Below, piece by piece: positions 34,822-44,453 of a DNA stretch of 64,000 nucleotides. The DNA comes from Pseudomonas sp. (lineage in GTDB: Bacteria; Pseudomonadota; Gammaproteobacteria; Pseudomonadales; Pseudomonadaceae): assembly GCA_030699825.1 (NCBI GenBank), contig JAUYKV010000032.1:30231-94230 (forward strand). The letters are read 5' to 3'. A program made the translations under genes and the position numbers. Position 1 is the stretch's first letter. Each line of letters opens with the position of its first letter. The notes under the pieces were generated by a model, which saw only the letters and a program-made list of their open reading frames with translations, was not told the DNA's origin and did not search any database.

Positions 34822-35616
34822 ATGAAAACGCCTACCTCTCGCCCCGTAGTGCTGTGCCTGTCCGGTCATGACCCCAGTGGTGGTGCCGGCCTGCAAGCCG
34901 ATATCGAAGCCCTGCTCGCCCAAGGCTGTCACGCAGCTCCAACCGTGACCGCGTTGACCGTGCAGGACACCGTCAATGTGTCCGACTTCCGCGTGCTCGA
35001 CCGCGAGTGGGTGCTGGCCCAGGCCAATGCGGTGATCAACGACCTGCCAGTCGAAGCGGTAAAGCTCGGCATGCTCGGCTCGGTCGAAATGGTCGAAACC
35101 GTGCTGAAAATCATGCAACGCCTGCCGGGCATCCCGCTGGTCTGCGACCCGGTGCTGCGTGCCGGCGGCGGTGGCGCGCTGGGCAAGGACGAAGTCGGCT
35201 ACGCCATGCGTGAGCGCCTGCTGCCCGTCGCCACCATCGCCACGCCGAACCTGCCGGAAGCGCGCATCCTCGCCGAACTGCCGGACGGCAGCGCCGACGA
35301 ATGCGCCGAGAAGCTGCTGCCGTATATCCAGCACCTGCTGATCACTGGCGGCCATGGCGATGAGCACGAAGTGCACAACCGCCTCTATAGCCGCGACGGC
35401 AGCCGCCACACCTTTACCTGCCAGCGCCTGCCCGGCAGCTACCACGGCTCCGGCTGCACCCTGGCCAGCACCCTGGCCGGGCGCCTGGCACTGGGCCAGG
35501 AACTGGTCAGCGCCGTGCAATTTGCCCTCGACTACACCTGGCGCACCCTGCGCGACGCCGAACAACCGGGCCACGGCCAGTACATCCCGCGTCGCCTGCC
35601 GCTGGATGCTTATTAA
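34822..35616 (+). CDS. thiD: Hydroxymethylpyrimidine/phosphomethylpyrimidine kinase
   Basis: 264 aa from the ATG at 34822. CLSGHDPSGGAGLQADI is the substrate and anion-hole N-terminus, and GSYHGSGCTLASTLAG carries the catalytic region of the ribokinase fold. It phosphorylates HMP and HMP-P in thiamine synthesis. The next gene is thiE, 27 bases on, and the order ladS-thiD-thiE is conserved in Pseudomonas. Confidence 0.95.
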   Translation: MKTPTSRPVVLCLSGHDPSGGAGLQADIEALLAQGCHAAPTVTALTVQDTVNVSDFRVLDREWVLAQANAVINDLPVEAVKLGMLGSVEMVETVLKIMQRLPGIPLVCDPVLRAGGGGALGKDEVGYAMRERLLPVATIATPNLPEARILAELPDGSADECAEKLLPYIQHLLITGGHGDEHEVHNRLYSRDGSRHTFTCQRLPGSYHGSGCTLASTLAGRLALGQELVSAVQFALDYTWRTLRDAEQPGHGQYIPRRLPLDAY

Positions 35617-35643
35617 TAGAAAGCAGCTGATGGAGCGCTCCCA

Positions 35644-36261
35644 ATGAAACTGCGTGGCCTGTATGCCATCACCGACAGCGAATTGCTCAAGGGCAAGCTG
35701 CTGCCTTACGTCGAAGCCGCGCTCAAAGGCGGCGCGACGCTGCTGCAATACCGCGACAAATCCAGCGATGACGCCCGCCGCCTGCGCGAGGCCGAAGCCC
35801 TGCGCGAGCTGTGCAACCGCTACGGCGCCACGCTGATCATCAATGACGACGCCGAATTGGCCGCACGCCTCGGTGTAGGCCTACATCTGGGCCAAGGTGA
35901 CGGCTCGCTGTCTGCCGCCCGCGCACTGTTAGGCCGCCAGGCAATCATCGGCGGCACCTGCCACGCCCAACTGGAGCTGGCCGAAGCCGCCGCCAAGGAA
36001 GGCGCCAGCTATGTCGCCTTCGGCCGCTTCTTCAATTCCACCACCAAGCCCGGCGCACCGGCGGCTGATGTCGCGTTGCTGACGGCGGCGAAAGCCAAGG
36101 TCAATCTGCCGATTGTCGCCATCGGCGGCGTAACCCTGGACAACGCCCCCGAACTGATCGCCCACGGCGCCAGCATGGTCGCAGTGGTGCACGGCCTGTT
36201 CGGCGCCGACTCGGCTGCTGAAGTCGAACGCCGCGCCCGCGCCTTTAGTGCCCTTTTTTAA
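35644..36261 (+). CDS. thiE: Thiamine-phosphate synthase
   Basis: 205 aa. [20 protein letters not shown] and [11 protein letters not shown] are the phosphate- and pyrimidine-binding segments of the TIM-barrel enzyme. [14 protein letters not shown] and [10 protein letters not shown] form the thiazole-phosphate side. It joins HMP-PP and thiazole-phosphate. Normally hemL follows directly; here an inserted gene lies between. Confidence 0.95.
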   Translation: MKLRGLYAITDSELLKGKLLPYVEAALKGGATLLQYRDKSSDDARRLREAEALRELCNRYGATLIINDDAELAARLGVGLHLGQGDGSLSAARALLGRQAIIGGTCHAQLELAEAAAKEGASYVAFGRFFNSTTKPGAPAADVALLTAAKAKVNLPIVAIGGVTLDNAPELIAHGASMVAVVHGLFGADSAAEVERRARAFSALF

Positions 36262-36277
36262 GACAGCAAGGACGCAC

Positions 36278-36916
36278 ATGGCCAATCATTACGCTTTGAT
36301 TGACTTGGAAAATATCCAGCCAGCATCTCTACAAAAGCTGAAAAAAGAAGGCTACCGAATAAAGGTTTTTGTTGGTGCAACTCAAAGCAAAATTGCCATT
36401 GATCTGGCAGCAGAGTTGCAGTCCTTTGGAAACGATGCGGAATACATACGAATAGAGGGCAGCGGTAACAACGCACTCGACTTCCATATTACTTTCTATA
36501 TGGGCCGTATCTCAGCCAGCGATCCCGAAAGTCGTTTCGTCGTGCTGTCCAAAGACACTGGCTACGACCCCCTGCTTAAGCACATGCGTGGCTGTGGCAT
36601 TCCGGCTAATCGCAGTGGTGTGGCAGTAGCGACAAAAGCGGCACCCGCCACTAAAGCTCCGACGACAGTGAGCTCGAAAAAATCGCCACAACAGATGTCC
36701 TTGGCAGAACGTGTAGATCATGCGCACCAGCACCTAAATCGGGCAGGGAAAGCAAAGCCGGCAAAAATCAAAACACTGGGTTCTGCAATGCAGTCTCTTT
36801 TTCAGAAGAAGCTGGATGACGCCGCAATTACCAACCTGATTAAAGAGCTGATCAGGCAAGGTGTTGTGATCGAGAATCAAGGATCGGTTTCTTACAAGCT
36901 AACCAAATCAAAGTAA
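36278..36916 (+). CDS. NYN/PIN-like protein inserted between thiE and hemL
   Basis: 212 aa from the ATG at 36278. [28 protein letters not shown] and [18 protein letters not shown] carry the acidic residues of a PIN/NYN-type nuclease in order (residues about 6-110). A Lys/Thr/Pro-rich linker (about 115-140) joins a C-terminal helical domain (about 150-212) with [16 protein letters not shown] and [13 protein letters not shown], resembling a small winged helix. The DNA is visibly richer in A/T than the neighbours, and the gene is absent from this place in the P. aeruginosa order I recall. It is probably a horizontally gained RNA or DNA nuclease; target unknown. Confidence 0.8.
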   Translation: MANHYALIDLENIQPASLQKLKKEGYRIKVFVGATQSKIAIDLAAELQSFGNDAEYIRIEGSGNNALDFHITFYMGRISASDPESRFVVLSKDTGYDPLLKHMRGCGIPANRSGVAVATKAAPATKAPTTVSSKKSPQQMSLAERVDHAHQHLNRAGKAKPAKIKTLGSAMQSLFQKKLDDAAITNLIKELIRQGVVIENQGSVSYKLTKSK

Positions 36917-36926
36917 GGTCATGACA

Positions 36927-38216
36927 ATGTCCCGTTCCGAAACCCTCTTCGCCAACGCGCAAAAGCACATCCCCGGCGGCGTCAACTCGCCAGTGCGCGC
37001 CTTCAAAAGCGTCGGTGGCACGCCGCTGTTCTTCAAACACGCCGAAGGCGCCTACGTCACCGATGAAGACGACAAGCGCTATGTCGATTACGTCGGTTCC
37101 TGGGGCCCGATGATCCTCGGCCACAGCCACCCGGAAGTCCTCGACGCGGTGCGTAATCAGCTGCAGCACGGCCTGTCCTACGGCGCGCCGACCGCCATGG
37201 AAACCGAGATGGCGGACCTTGTGTGCAGCCTGGTGCCGTCGATGGAGATGGTGCGCATGGTCAGCTCCGGCACCGAAGCGACCATGAGCGCCATCCGCCT
37301 GGCCCGTGGCTACACCGGCCGCGACAACATCATCAAATTCGAAGGCTGCTACCACGGCCATTCCGACAGCCTGCTGGTAAAAGCCGGCTCGGGGCTGCTG
37401 ACTCAGGGCGTGCCGAGTTCGGCCGGCGTGCCGGCGGACTTCGCCAAACACACCCTGACCCTGCCGTTCAACGACCTGGCCGCAGTTGAGCAGATGCTCA
37501 GCGAAGTCGGCTCGACTGTGGCCTGCATCATCGTCGAGCCGGTGGCCGGCAATATGAACTGCGTGCCGCCGGCACCGGGCTACCTGCAGGGCCTGCGCGA
37601 GCAGTGCGACAAACATGGCGTGGTGCTGATTTTCGATGAAGTGATGACCGGCTTCCGCGTCGCCCTCGGTGGCGCCCAGGCGTATTACGGCGTCACCCCG
37701 GACCTGACCACTTTCGGCAAGATCATCGGCGGCGGTATGCCAGTCGGCTGCTTCGGCGGCAAGCGCGAAATCATGCATTGCATCGCCCCACTCGGCCCGG
37801 TGTACCAGGCCGGCACCCTGTCGGGTAACCCGCTGGCCATGGCCGCCGGCCTGACCACTTTGCGCCTGATCAAACGCCCGGGCTTCCACGCAGAGCTGAG
37901 CGACTACACCTGCCGCATGCTGCAAGGCCTGCAAGACCGCGCCGATGCGGCCGGTATCCCGTTCGTCACCACTCAAGCGGGCGGCATGTTCGGCCTGTAT
38001 TTCAGCGGCGCCGACGATATCGTCACCTTTGATGATGTGATGGCCAGCGATGCCGAACGCTTCAAACGTTTCTTCCACCTGATGCTCGATGGCGGCGTGT
38101 ACCTGGCACCGAGCGCCTTCGAGGCGGGTTTCACCTCCATCGCCCATGGCGATGCAGAGTTGAAGATCACCCTGGACGCCGCCGAGCGCGCTTTTGCCGA
38201 GCTGAAGAAAGCCTGA
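36927..38216 (+). CDS. hemL: Glutamate-1-semialdehyde 2,1-aminomutase
   Basis: 429 aa, from the second ATG (36927), eight bases after TAAGG; the ATG at 36921 is too close to it. Family members start [12 protein letters not shown]. The PLP Lys lies in [14 protein letters not shown], with [10 protein letters not shown] at the start and YHGHSDSLL in the active-site loop. It makes 5-aminolevulinate in the C5 haem pathway. It overlaps the next gene by one base. Confidence 0.96.
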   Translation: MSRSETLFANAQKHIPGGVNSPVRAFKSVGGTPLFFKHAEGAYVTDEDDKRYVDYVGSWGPMILGHSHPEVLDAVRNQLQHGLSYGAPTAMETEMADLVCSLVPSMEMVRMVSSGTEATMSAIRLARGYTGRDNIIKFEGCYHGHSDSLLVKAGSGLLTQGVPSSAGVPADFAKHTLTLPFNDLAAVEQMLSEVGSTVACIIVEPVAGNMNCVPPAPGYLQGLREQCDKHGVVLIFDEVMTGFRVALGGAQAYYGVTPDLTTFGKIIGGGMPVGCFGGKREIMHCIAPLGPVYQAGTLSGNPLAMAAGLTTLRLIKRPGFHAELSDYTCRMLQGLQDRADAAGIPFVTTQAGGMFGLYFSGADDIVTFDDVMASDAERFKRFFHLMLDGGVYLAPSAFEAGFTSIAHGDAELKITLDAAERAFAELKKA

Positions 38217-38872
38217 TGCAGTACAGCACCGCCTTTAGCGACGCTGTTCTGGCCCTGGCCTGTCTGGCCTGCGCAATTGCCATCGGCAAAGCCCGCAAGC
38301 ACTACGGCGAAGCCGATCAGCCCGGGCTGTTCTGCGCCCTACTGGGGTTTCTTCTGCCTGCGGCTGCAGCAGCCGTCGGGGTGATTCGCTTTGGCATCGA
38401 CCCCAGCGCGCAGGCCGCGCATCTGTGGCTAAGCCAAGCCAGCAGCTTTCTCGGCCTGCCGTTGCTCGGCGCCGCCGCACTCGCCCTGGGTCGCGGCTGG
38501 AAGTGGAGCCGTGCCAACTGGGGACGCATCCTGCTCGGGTTGTGCGCGTTCTTCGAACTGTTCCGGCAAATGCACCTGCTGGAGGATTACCGCCTGCTAC
38601 TCAACCTGGCGACCCTGCTGCTGATTCTCTACGCCGGTGCCGTGCAGTGGCCCAAACGCACGCCCCTGGCAGCTGCAATTGCCGTGGTCGGGTTGTTTCT
38701 GCTGGCCGGCTTGGCCGTAGGCACCGAAGGCTTTATCGGTTCTTTACGCCGAGTCGACTTGTTCCACGCCCTGCTGACACCCGCCTACCCACTGCTGGCC
38801 TGGCTGCTACTGAGCCTGCCTGGCAGCGCAAAACATGGCCGCACGGAAGAAAACCCGGTAAAGACTTTGTAA
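38216..38872 (+). CDS. Integral membrane protein of the hemL locus
   Basis: 218 aa with seven hydrophobic helices, spaced through the whole length, and short loops. DQPGLFCALLGFLLPA and LFHALLTPAYPLLAWLLL are examples. It starts on the last base of the hemL stop (TGATG), so it is co-translated with hemL. A conserved hypothetical protein occupies the same place in P. aeruginosa. Function unknown. Confidence 0.8.
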   Translation: MQYSTAFSDAVLALACLACAIAIGKARKHYGEADQPGLFCALLGFLLPAAAAAVGVIRFGIDPSAQAAHLWLSQASSFLGLPLLGAAALALGRGWKWSRANWGRILLGLCAFFELFRQMHLLEDYRLLLNLATLLLILYAGAVQWPKRTPLAAAIAVVGLFLLAGLAVGTEGFIGSLRRVDLFHALLTPAYPLLAWLLLSLPGSAKHGRTEENPVKTL

Positions 38873-38964
38873 GAACGCAGCTGCTTATTTCATAATGTGA
38901 TGGCTGCCGCGTTCCGGCGGCCAGGCACATCGCCTGTTGTGCATCCCGAGGTAAACGGATTTTC

Positions 38965-39516
38965 ATGAAACGCACCGGCCGCACCCTGTCCCTGGGCTGC
39001 CTGTTGCTCCTGCTGCCACTGCTTGCCTCGGCGAGCGGCAACTCCTTGCTGATCCCAGCGCTTGGCAGCTGCTCACTCAACACCGCCCCCGAAGAACTGC
39101 CCGCCGCCCTTGAGGCCTGTGAGCAGGCTGCGCTCAATGGCGACCTGCAGGCGGAGTTCGAGCTGGGCGAGTTCTATTACGACGGCAAGCGCGTCGAACG
39201 CGATCTCAGCCAGGCGCTGAAATGGTTCGAGCAGGCCTCGCTGCAAGGCCATGCGCAATCGCAGTACCGCCTGGGCATGATGTTCTTCCGTGGCGAAGGC
39301 GTACCGGCGAACGCGGTGCAGGCCTATATCGTGCTGAAAATGGCGGCGGTGAACGGTTCGGACGAAGCCATGGACAGCGCCGACCTGATCGCCGCACAGA
39401 TGCCGCGCAACGAACTGGAAATCGCCAGCCAGGTGCTCGGGCAGATATTCCGCAACTACCTGCTGGAACTGCAGAACGCCGACACCTTCACCTCGCCGTT
39501 CGCCCCGCTGCCGTAG
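38965..39516 (+). CDS. Secreted Sel1/TPR-repeat protein
   Basis: 183 aa. The signal peptide LGCLLLLLPLLASASG is followed by Sel1-like repeats: AEFELGEFYYDGKRVERDLS then ALKWFEQASLQGHAQSQYRL and GMMFFRGEGVPANAVQA. Such repeats bind partner proteins in the periplasm. It is a stand-alone gene downstream of hemL and the membrane protein gene. Confidence 0.85.
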   Translation: MKRTGRTLSLGCLLLLLPLLASASGNSLLIPALGSCSLNTAPEELPAALEACEQAALNGDLQAEFELGEFYYDGKRVERDLSQALKWFEQASLQGHAQSQYRLGMMFFRGEGVPANAVQAYIVLKMAAVNGSDEAMDSADLIAAQMPRNELEIASQVLGQIFRNYLLELQNADTFTSPFAPLP

Positions 39517-39531
39517 TCAAACCGTTTTGGC

Positions 39532-39652
39532 GTGAAGCGTAGCGAGCGAAGAGCAGGCAAGGCAAAAACTGGCGAGGCAGCGGAGTTTACTGGTGTAAAT
39601 GAGCATGCCGAGCCAGTTTTTAACGCCGCATGGTCGAGCGCAGTAGCTTCAC
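39532..39652. repeat. Structured palindromic repeat, copy C
   Basis: The ends GTGAAGC and GCTTCAC are inverted and followed inwards by GTAGCGAGCG and CGAGCGCAGTAG. AAAAACTGGC pairs with GCCAGTTTTT. The central GAGTTTACTGGTGTAAATGAG equals copy A. The right end TCA is the stop codon (TGA) of the convergent DUF1820 gene. Confidence 0.75.
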
Positions 39653-39972
39653 TTGTCAGGCATCGGCATGGGGAACGGCATAACATTGCCGCCACCCTTG
39701 GCTTCGCTGATCTTCGGCGTGCCCAGGCGCTCGACTTCGTCGATGCGGATGATCGCGTGCATGGGGATAAAGCTGCGCACCACACCGTCAAACTGCGCTT
39801 TGAGCTTTTCTTCGCTGGGGTCGACGACCACCTGGGTGCGCTCGCCGAAGACGAACTCCTCCACTTCCAGAAAGCCCCACAGATCGCTTTGAAAGATCTG
39901 CTTGGCGTACATCTCGTACACCTGACCCTGGTTGAGGAAAATCACCTTGTAGATGGGTTCGCGCTTGCTCAT
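39649..39972 (-). CDS. DUF1820 family protein
   Basis: 107 aa. REPIYKVIFLNQGQVYEMYA, FGERTQVVVDPSEEKLK and FIPMHAIIRIDEVERLGTP are the DUF1820 pattern: a small beta-rich cytoplasmic protein. The last codon and TGA run into the structured repeat C. Conserved among gamma-proteobacteria; function unknown. Confidence 0.85.
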   Translation of the reverse strand: MSKREPIYKVIFLNQGQVYEMYAKQIFQSDLWGFLEVEEFVFGERTQVVVDPSEEKLKAQFDGVVRSFIPMHAIIRIDEVERLGTPKISEAKGGGNVMPFPMPMPDK

Positions 39973-40045
39973 GGCTATGCAGTTCGTACCGAGGGGTTAA
40001 TTGAAAGGGCGCGGATCATAGCATAGCCGCCTAGCAGCCAACGCC

Positions 40046-40312
40046 AGGGTCTGTTGCCGCTTCGTTCGCGGCCGCGCCGGAGCCTGTTTTAGCGCGAGGC
40101 AAGGCACGAGACACGAAGTTTGGTTGTTCCAAATGAGTGTCGAGAAACGCAGCATCGCGCTAAAACAGGCCCGGCCCTTCGGGTTGCGCGCAAAATCTCG
40201 CCACGCGGTGTTGGAGGACTTGGCAAGGGAACAACCATTACCTGCGTCCTCCGCCTAGCCTGGCGAGATTTTTCGCGGCAACGCGGCTCGCGACGAAGCG
40301 ACAGCAGACCCT
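40046..40312. repeat. Composite inverted-repeat element E
   Basis: AGGGTCTGTTGCCGCTTCGT at the left and CGAAGCGACAGCAGACCCT at the right are inverted ends. Inside lie two further palindromes. One has perfect arms GCCTGTTTTAGCGCGA/TCGCGCTAAAACAGGC (40082-40097 and 40155-40170) around TTTGGTTGTTCCAAA. The other has AAAATCTCGCCA/TGGCGAGATTTT around GGAGGAC/GTCCTCC. It fills the gene-free region before miaB. No transposase; MITE-like by layout. Confidence 0.7.
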
Positions 40313-40334
40313 AGGAACCCTGGCACTAGCTCCC

Positions 40335-40340
40335 TATAAT
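40335..40340 (+). promoter_or_regulatory. Possible miaB -10 box
   Basis: TATAAT sits 35 bases before the miaB start, just outside repeat E. No good -35 is seen 17 bases upstream, so this is a weak call. Confidence 0.35.
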
Positions 40341-40374
40341 GCGCGGTTCTTCGAATCACCCTTTTTGAGCGCGC

Positions 40375-41700
40375 ATGACCAAGAAGCTTTATATCGAAAC
40401 CCACGGTTGCCAGATGAACGAGTACGACAGCTCGCGCATGATCGACCTGCTGGGCGAACATCAAGCCCTGGAAGTCACCGAGACAGCAGCAGACGCTGAC
40501 ATCATCCTGCTCAACACCTGCTCGATCCGTGAAAAAGCCCAGGACAAGGTGTTCTCGCAACTCGGCCGCTGGCAAAAACTGAAGATTGCCAACCCCGATC
40601 TGGTGATCGGCGTCGGCGGCTGTGTGGCCAGCCAGGAAGGCGCGGCGATTCGTGATCGCGCGCCCTACGTCGACGTGGTCTTCGGCCCGCAGACCCTGCA
40701 CCGCCTGCCGGAAATGATCGACGCCGCGCGTACCACCAAGATCGCCCAGGTCGACATCAGCTTCCCCGAGATCGAAAAATTCGACCGCCTGCCCGAACCC
40801 CGCGTCGATGGCCCCAGCGCCTACGTGTCGGTGATGGAAGGCTGCAGCAAGTACTGCACCTTCTGCGTGGTGCCTTACACCCGTGGCGAAGAAGTCAGCC
40901 GCCCCATGGCCGATGTCCTGGGTGAAATCATCCACCTGGCCGAACACGGCGTGCGTGAAATCACCCTGCTCGGGCAGAACGTCAACGGCTACCGTGGCGC
41001 CACCCAGAATGGGCAGATTGCCGACTTCGCCGAGCTGCTCTACGCCGTAGCGGCCATCGATGGCATCGACCGCATTCGCTACACCACCAGCCATCCGCTG
41101 GAATTCTCCGACGCGCTGATCCAGGCCCACGCCGAGATCCCCGAGTTGGTGAAATACCTGCACCTGCCGGTGCAATCGGGCTCCGACCGGATTCTCGCGG
41201 CGATGAAGCGCAACCACACCGCACTGGAATACAAGTCGCGCATCCGCAAGCTGCGCGCCGCCGTGCCGGACATTCTGATCAGCTCGGATTTTATCGTCGG
41301 TTTCCCCGGTGAAACCGAGAAGGACTTCGAGCAGACCATGAAGCTGGTCGAGGATGTCGGTTTCGACTTCTGCTACTCCTTCGTCTACAGCGCGCGCCCT
41401 GGCACCCCGGCGGCTGACCTGCCCGACGACACCCCGCTGGAGCTGAAAAAACAGCGCCTGGCACTGCTGCAACACCGCATCACCCAGCAGGGCTTCGAAA
41501 ATAGCCGACGCATGGCCGGCACTGTGCAGCGCATCCTGGTCAACGATTACTCGAAGAAGGACCCCGGCATGCTCCAGGGCCGTACCGAGAGCAATCGGGT
41601 GGTCAACTTCCGCAGCGATAACCCACGCCTGATCGGCCAGTTTGTCGATGTGCATATCGACGAAGCCATGCCCAACTCGCTGCGCGGCACGCTGCTGTAG
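40375..41700 (+). CDS. miaB: tRNA-2-methylthio-N6-dimethylallyladenosine synthase
   Basis: 441 aa. The N-terminal UPF0004 domain has Cys in [18 protein letters not shown] and GVGGCVASQ. The radical-SAM Cys set is [19 protein letters not shown]-terminal TRAM domain includes [20 protein letters not shown]. The enzyme adds methylthio to i6A37 of tRNAs. It begins the conserved miaB-phoH-ybeY-corC-lnt run. Its stop codon overlaps an intergenic repeat. Confidence 0.96.
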   Translation: MTKKLYIETHGCQMNEYDSSRMIDLLGEHQALEVTETAADADIILLNTCSIREKAQDKVFSQLGRWQKLKIANPDLVIGVGGCVASQEGAAIRDRAPYVDVVFGPQTLHRLPEMIDAARTTKIAQVDISFPEIEKFDRLPEPRVDGPSAYVSVMEGCSKYCTFCVVPYTRGEEVSRPMADVLGEIIHLAEHGVREITLLGQNVNGYRGATQNGQIADFAELLYAVAAIDGIDRIRYTTSHPLEFSDALIQAHAEIPELVKYLHLPVQSGSDRILAAMKRNHTALEYKSRIRKLRAAVPDILISSDFIVGFPGETEKDFEQTMKLVEDVGFDFCYSFVYSARPGTPAADLPDDTPLELKKQRLALLQHRITQQGFENSRRMAGTVQRILVNDYSKKDPGMLQGRTESNRVVNFRSDNPRLIGQFVDVHIDEAMPNSLRGTLL

Positions 41701-41770
41701 GGTGGATGTCGTTTTTTACATCCACCATGGCTGCGTGATTGGTGGATGGGTGAGGCGTCATCCACCCTAC
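41698..41770. repeat. GTAGGGTGGATG inverted repeat
   Basis: GTAGGGTGGATG ... CATCCACCCTAC with inner TACATCCACCAT/ATTGGTGGATG. A sister copy with the same ends lies at 46007-46079. Confidence 0.65.
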
Positions 41771-41877
41771 GCGAACGGCTCTGCAACAGGTTGCTGGCGG
41801 CCCGAGCTTCCCCCTCGCGGCCGCTAGCGCTATTCTTCGCTTCACTACACCAGCCGACTGGCGGCCATCACACGACC

Positions 41878-42882
41878 TTGAACGCACCCATAGAACCACT
41901 CCGCTTTATCCTTGAACCCTTTGAGGCTCGCCGCTTCGCTAACCTGTGCGGCCAATTTGATGAGCACCTGCGCCTGATCGAACAGCGCCTGAGCATCGAA
42001 TTGCGCAACCGCGGCAACCAGTTCGAACTGGTCGGCACCGCCGGTCAGACACGCGCTGCCGAGCAGCTGCTGCGCCGCCTCTACCGCGAAGCCGAAAATA
42101 CCGAACTGTCGCCCGATCTGGTGCACCTGTTTCTGCAGGAGTCCGGGATTGAGGAAATGAGCAACCCGACCGTCGAAGCCAGCGTCGCCCTGCGCACCCG
42201 CAAGGGCATGATTCGTCCGCGCGGGGCCAATCAGCAGCGCTACGTCAAAGCCATTCTCGACCACGACATCAACTTCGGTGTCGGCCCAGCCGGTACCGGC
42301 AAGACGTATCTCGCCGTGGCCTGCGCCGTGGATGCCCTGGAGCGCGAGCAGATTCGCCGCATCCTGCTCGTACGCCCGGCAGTAGAAGCTGGCGAGAAGC
42401 TCGGCTTCCTCCCCGGTGACCTGTCGCAGAAGATCGACCCCTACCTGCGCCCGCTCTACGACGCACTCTACGAGATGCTCGGCTTCGAGCAGGTGGCCAA
42501 GCTGATCGAGAAACAGGTGATTGAAGTCGCGCCGCTGGCCTATATGCGCGGCCGCACGCTGAACAACAGCTTTATCATCCTCGACGAAAGCCAGAACACC
42601 ACTCTGGAACAGATGAAGATGTTCCTCACCCGCATCGGCTTCGGCTCCACTGCGGTGATTACCGGCGATATAACTCAGGTCGACCTGCCGCGCGGCACCA
42701 AAAGCGGCCTGACCCACGTGATCGACGTGCTGCGTGACGTCCCGGGCATCAGCTTTACCCATTTCAAGCCCAAGGACGTGGTGCGCCACCCACTGGTGCA
42801 GCGCATCGTCGAAGCCTACGAACGCTACGACAACCGCATGCACGGCAAGCTGGATGACGAGCAGGATGAGCGCAATGCTTGA
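41878..42882 (+). CDS. ybeZ: PhoH family ATPase (YbeZ)
   Basis: 334 aa from a TTG at 41878; the track's upstream ATG gives a non-homologous extension, while the family N-terminus is NAPIEPxRFILEPF. Walker A is [16 protein letters not shown] and Walker [16 protein letters not shown]. It works with YbeY in ribosome maturation and RNA processing. The next gene overlaps it by eight bases. No strong ribosome site precedes the TTG. Confidence 0.92.
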   Translation: MNAPIEPLRFILEPFEARRFANLCGQFDEHLRLIEQRLSIELRNRGNQFELVGTAGQTRAAEQLLRRLYREAENTELSPDLVHLFLQESGIEEMSNPTVEASVALRTRKGMIRPRGANQQRYVKAILDHDINFGVGPAGTGKTYLAVACAVDALEREQIRRILLVRPAVEAGEKLGFLPGDLSQKIDPYLRPLYDALYEMLGFEQVAKLIEKQVIEVAPLAYMRGRTLNNSFIILDESQNTTLEQMKMFLTRIGFGSTAVITGDITQVDLPRGTKSGLTHVIDVLRDVPGISFTHFKPKDVVRHPLVQRIVEAYERYDNRMHGKLDDEQDERNA

Positions 42883-43333
42883 GCTTGACCTGCAGATCGC
42901 CAGCGACGCCGCCGCCCTGCCGAGCGAGGCGCAATTCCGTGCCTGGTGCGAGATTGCCCTGCGCCAGCGCAGCGCCGACTCCGAGCTGACCATTCGCCTG
43001 GTCGATGAAGCCGAAGGCCGCGAGCTCAATCACACCTGGCGTCATAAGGATTACGCCACCAACGTACTATCCTTCCCTGCCGATGTGCCGGACGAGATGC
43101 TGGATATACCGCTGCTCGGTGATCTGGTGATCTGCGTGCCGGTGGTTGAGCGCGAAGCCCAGGAACAAGCCAAAACCAGCGAAGCGCATTGGGCGCACCT
43201 GGTGATCCACGGCTGCCTGCACCTGCTCGGCTACGACCACATCGACGATGAGGAAGCCGAAGAGATGGAAGCGCTGGAACGAGAATTGCTGGCTGAGTTG
43301 GGTCACGCCGACCCTTACGCCGACCACGAATAA
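42875..43333 (+). CDS. ybeY: Endoribonuclease/rRNA maturation factor YbeY
   Basis: 152 aa from the ATG at 42875. The zinc motif [11 protein letters not shown] (H-x3-H-x5-H) is intact. [10 protein letters not shown] is the conserved N-terminal strand. It cleaves RNA in 16S 3'-end maturation and ribosome quality control. The stop is followed at once by structured repeat D. Confidence 0.95.
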   Translation: MLELDLQIASDAAALPSEAQFRAWCEIALRQRSADSELTIRLVDEAEGRELNHTWRHKDYATNVLSFPADVPDEMLDIPLLGDLVICVPVVEREAQEQAKTSEAHWAHLVIHGCLHLLGYDHIDDEEAEEMEALERELLAELGHADPYADHE

Positions 43334-43472
43334 GAGGGCACCTACAAACTACTGCGCTCGGCCATACTGCGTTGCACTCAGTCTCAAATGCTCATGTACA
43401 ACTCGTACACTGCGCTTTTCGACTGAGCGCGCCTTGCCTGACCATCGCTCGCTACGTTTGTAAGCACCCTCT
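43333..43472. repeat. Structured palindromic repeat, copy D (opposite orientation)
   Basis: AGAGGGCACCTACAAAC and GTTTGTAAGCACCCTCT are inverted ends. Inside, CACTCAGTCTCAAAT pairs with the ACTGAG of CGACTGAGCGCG. The central CTCATGTACAACTCGTACACT is the reverse complement of the core seen in copy B. The element starts at the last base of the ybeY TAA. Confidence 0.75.
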
Positions 43473-43513
43473 ACAACCCAACTGAAATTACAAAAGGTTC
43501 CTGAGTAACCACC

Positions 43514-44353
43514 ATGAGCGAAGACCGATCGAGCAACGAGCAGAAGTCCTGGTTTAACAGACTGACCCAGGCTTTTGCTCATGAGCCGAAGAACCGCAAG
43601 GAATTGCTGGAAGTGCTGCGCGAAGCGCATCAGAACAAGCTGCTCGACAGCGAAGCACTGGCCATCGTCGAAGGTGCAATTCAGGTCGCCGACCTGCAAG
43701 TTCGCGACATTATGGTGCCGCGCTCACAGATGATGAGCATCAAGGCCAACCAGACGCCCAAGGAATTTCTGCCCTCGATCATCGAGGCCGCGCACTCGCG
43801 TTATCCCGTGGTGGGCGAGAGCCTCGACGATGTGGTCGGCATCCTCCTGGCCAAGGATCTGCTGCCACTGATCCTCTCGGGCGAACAGCCCAACTTCAAT
43901 ATCAAGGACCTGCTGCGCCCGGCCACCTTCGTGCCCGAGTCCAAGCGCCTCAACGTGCTGCTGCGTGAGTTCCGCGCCAACCACAACCACATGGCCGTGG
44001 TGATTGATGAGTACGGCGGCGTTGCCGGCCTGGTGACCATCGAGGACGTGCTGGAGCAGATCGTCGGCGATATCGAAGACGAGCACGACGTGGAAGAAGA
44101 CAGCTACGTCAAACCGCTGCCCTCCGGCGACTTCCTGGTCAAGGCGCTGACGCCGATTGAAAGCTTTAACGAAGCCTTCGATACCGAATTCTCCGATGAC
44201 GAATTCGACACCGTCGGCGGCCTGGTGATGAGCGCCTTCGGCCATTTGCCCAAGCGCAACGAAGTCACTCAGATCGGCGAGTTCCGCTTCCGCGTACTTA
44301 ACGCCGACAGCCGCCGCATCCATCTGCTGCGCCTGAGCCCGGTTAGTAATTGA
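43514..44353 (+). CDS. corC: CorC/HlyC family CBS-domain protein
   Basis: 279 aa. An N-terminal helical part (KELLEVLREAHQNKLLDSEA) leads to two CBS domains with VRDIMVPRSQM and HMAVVIDEYGGVAGLVTIED. A C-terminal CorC_HlyC domain contains VGGLVMSAFGHLPKRNE. It assists magnesium efflux or membrane transport and lies between ybeY and lnt as in other Pseudomonas. Confidence 0.92.
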   Translation: MSEDRSSNEQKSWFNRLTQAFAHEPKNRKELLEVLREAHQNKLLDSEALAIVEGAIQVADLQVRDIMVPRSQMMSIKANQTPKEFLPSIIEAAHSRYPVVGESLDDVVGILLAKDLLPLILSGEQPNFNIKDLLRPATFVPESKRLNVLLREFRANHNHMAVVIDEYGGVAGLVTIEDVLEQIVGDIEDEHDVEEDSYVKPLPSGDFLVKALTPIESFNEAFDTEFSDDEFDTVGGLVMSAFGHLPKRNEVTQIGEFRFRVLNADSRRIHLLRLSPVSN

Positions 44354-44358
44354 CATCC

Positions 44359-44384
44359 GCTGGCCACCTGAAACGGTGGTCAGC
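44359..44384 (+). terminator. Hairpin between corC and lnt
   Basis: GCTGGCCACC-TGAAAC-GGTGGTCAGC is a ten-bp stem with one G-U pair and no T-run, six bases after the corC stop. It may attenuate or stabilise the mRNA between the two genes. Confidence 0.4.
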
Positions 44385-44453
44385 TCGCAACACTTCCCCC
44401 GCCTGCTCCGCCGCTTTACCCTTGCGCCACCTCAATCCAAGGACCTGCATGCA

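Noticed and set aside
34576-35748. N-terminal extension of the 1184-aa ladS ORF
   Set aside because: It overlaps thiD on the other strand; the signal peptide start at 34575 gives the normal LadS length.
40343-40360. Possible tRNA T-loop (GGTTCTTCGAATC)
   Set aside because: No acceptor or anticodon stem can be paired around it.
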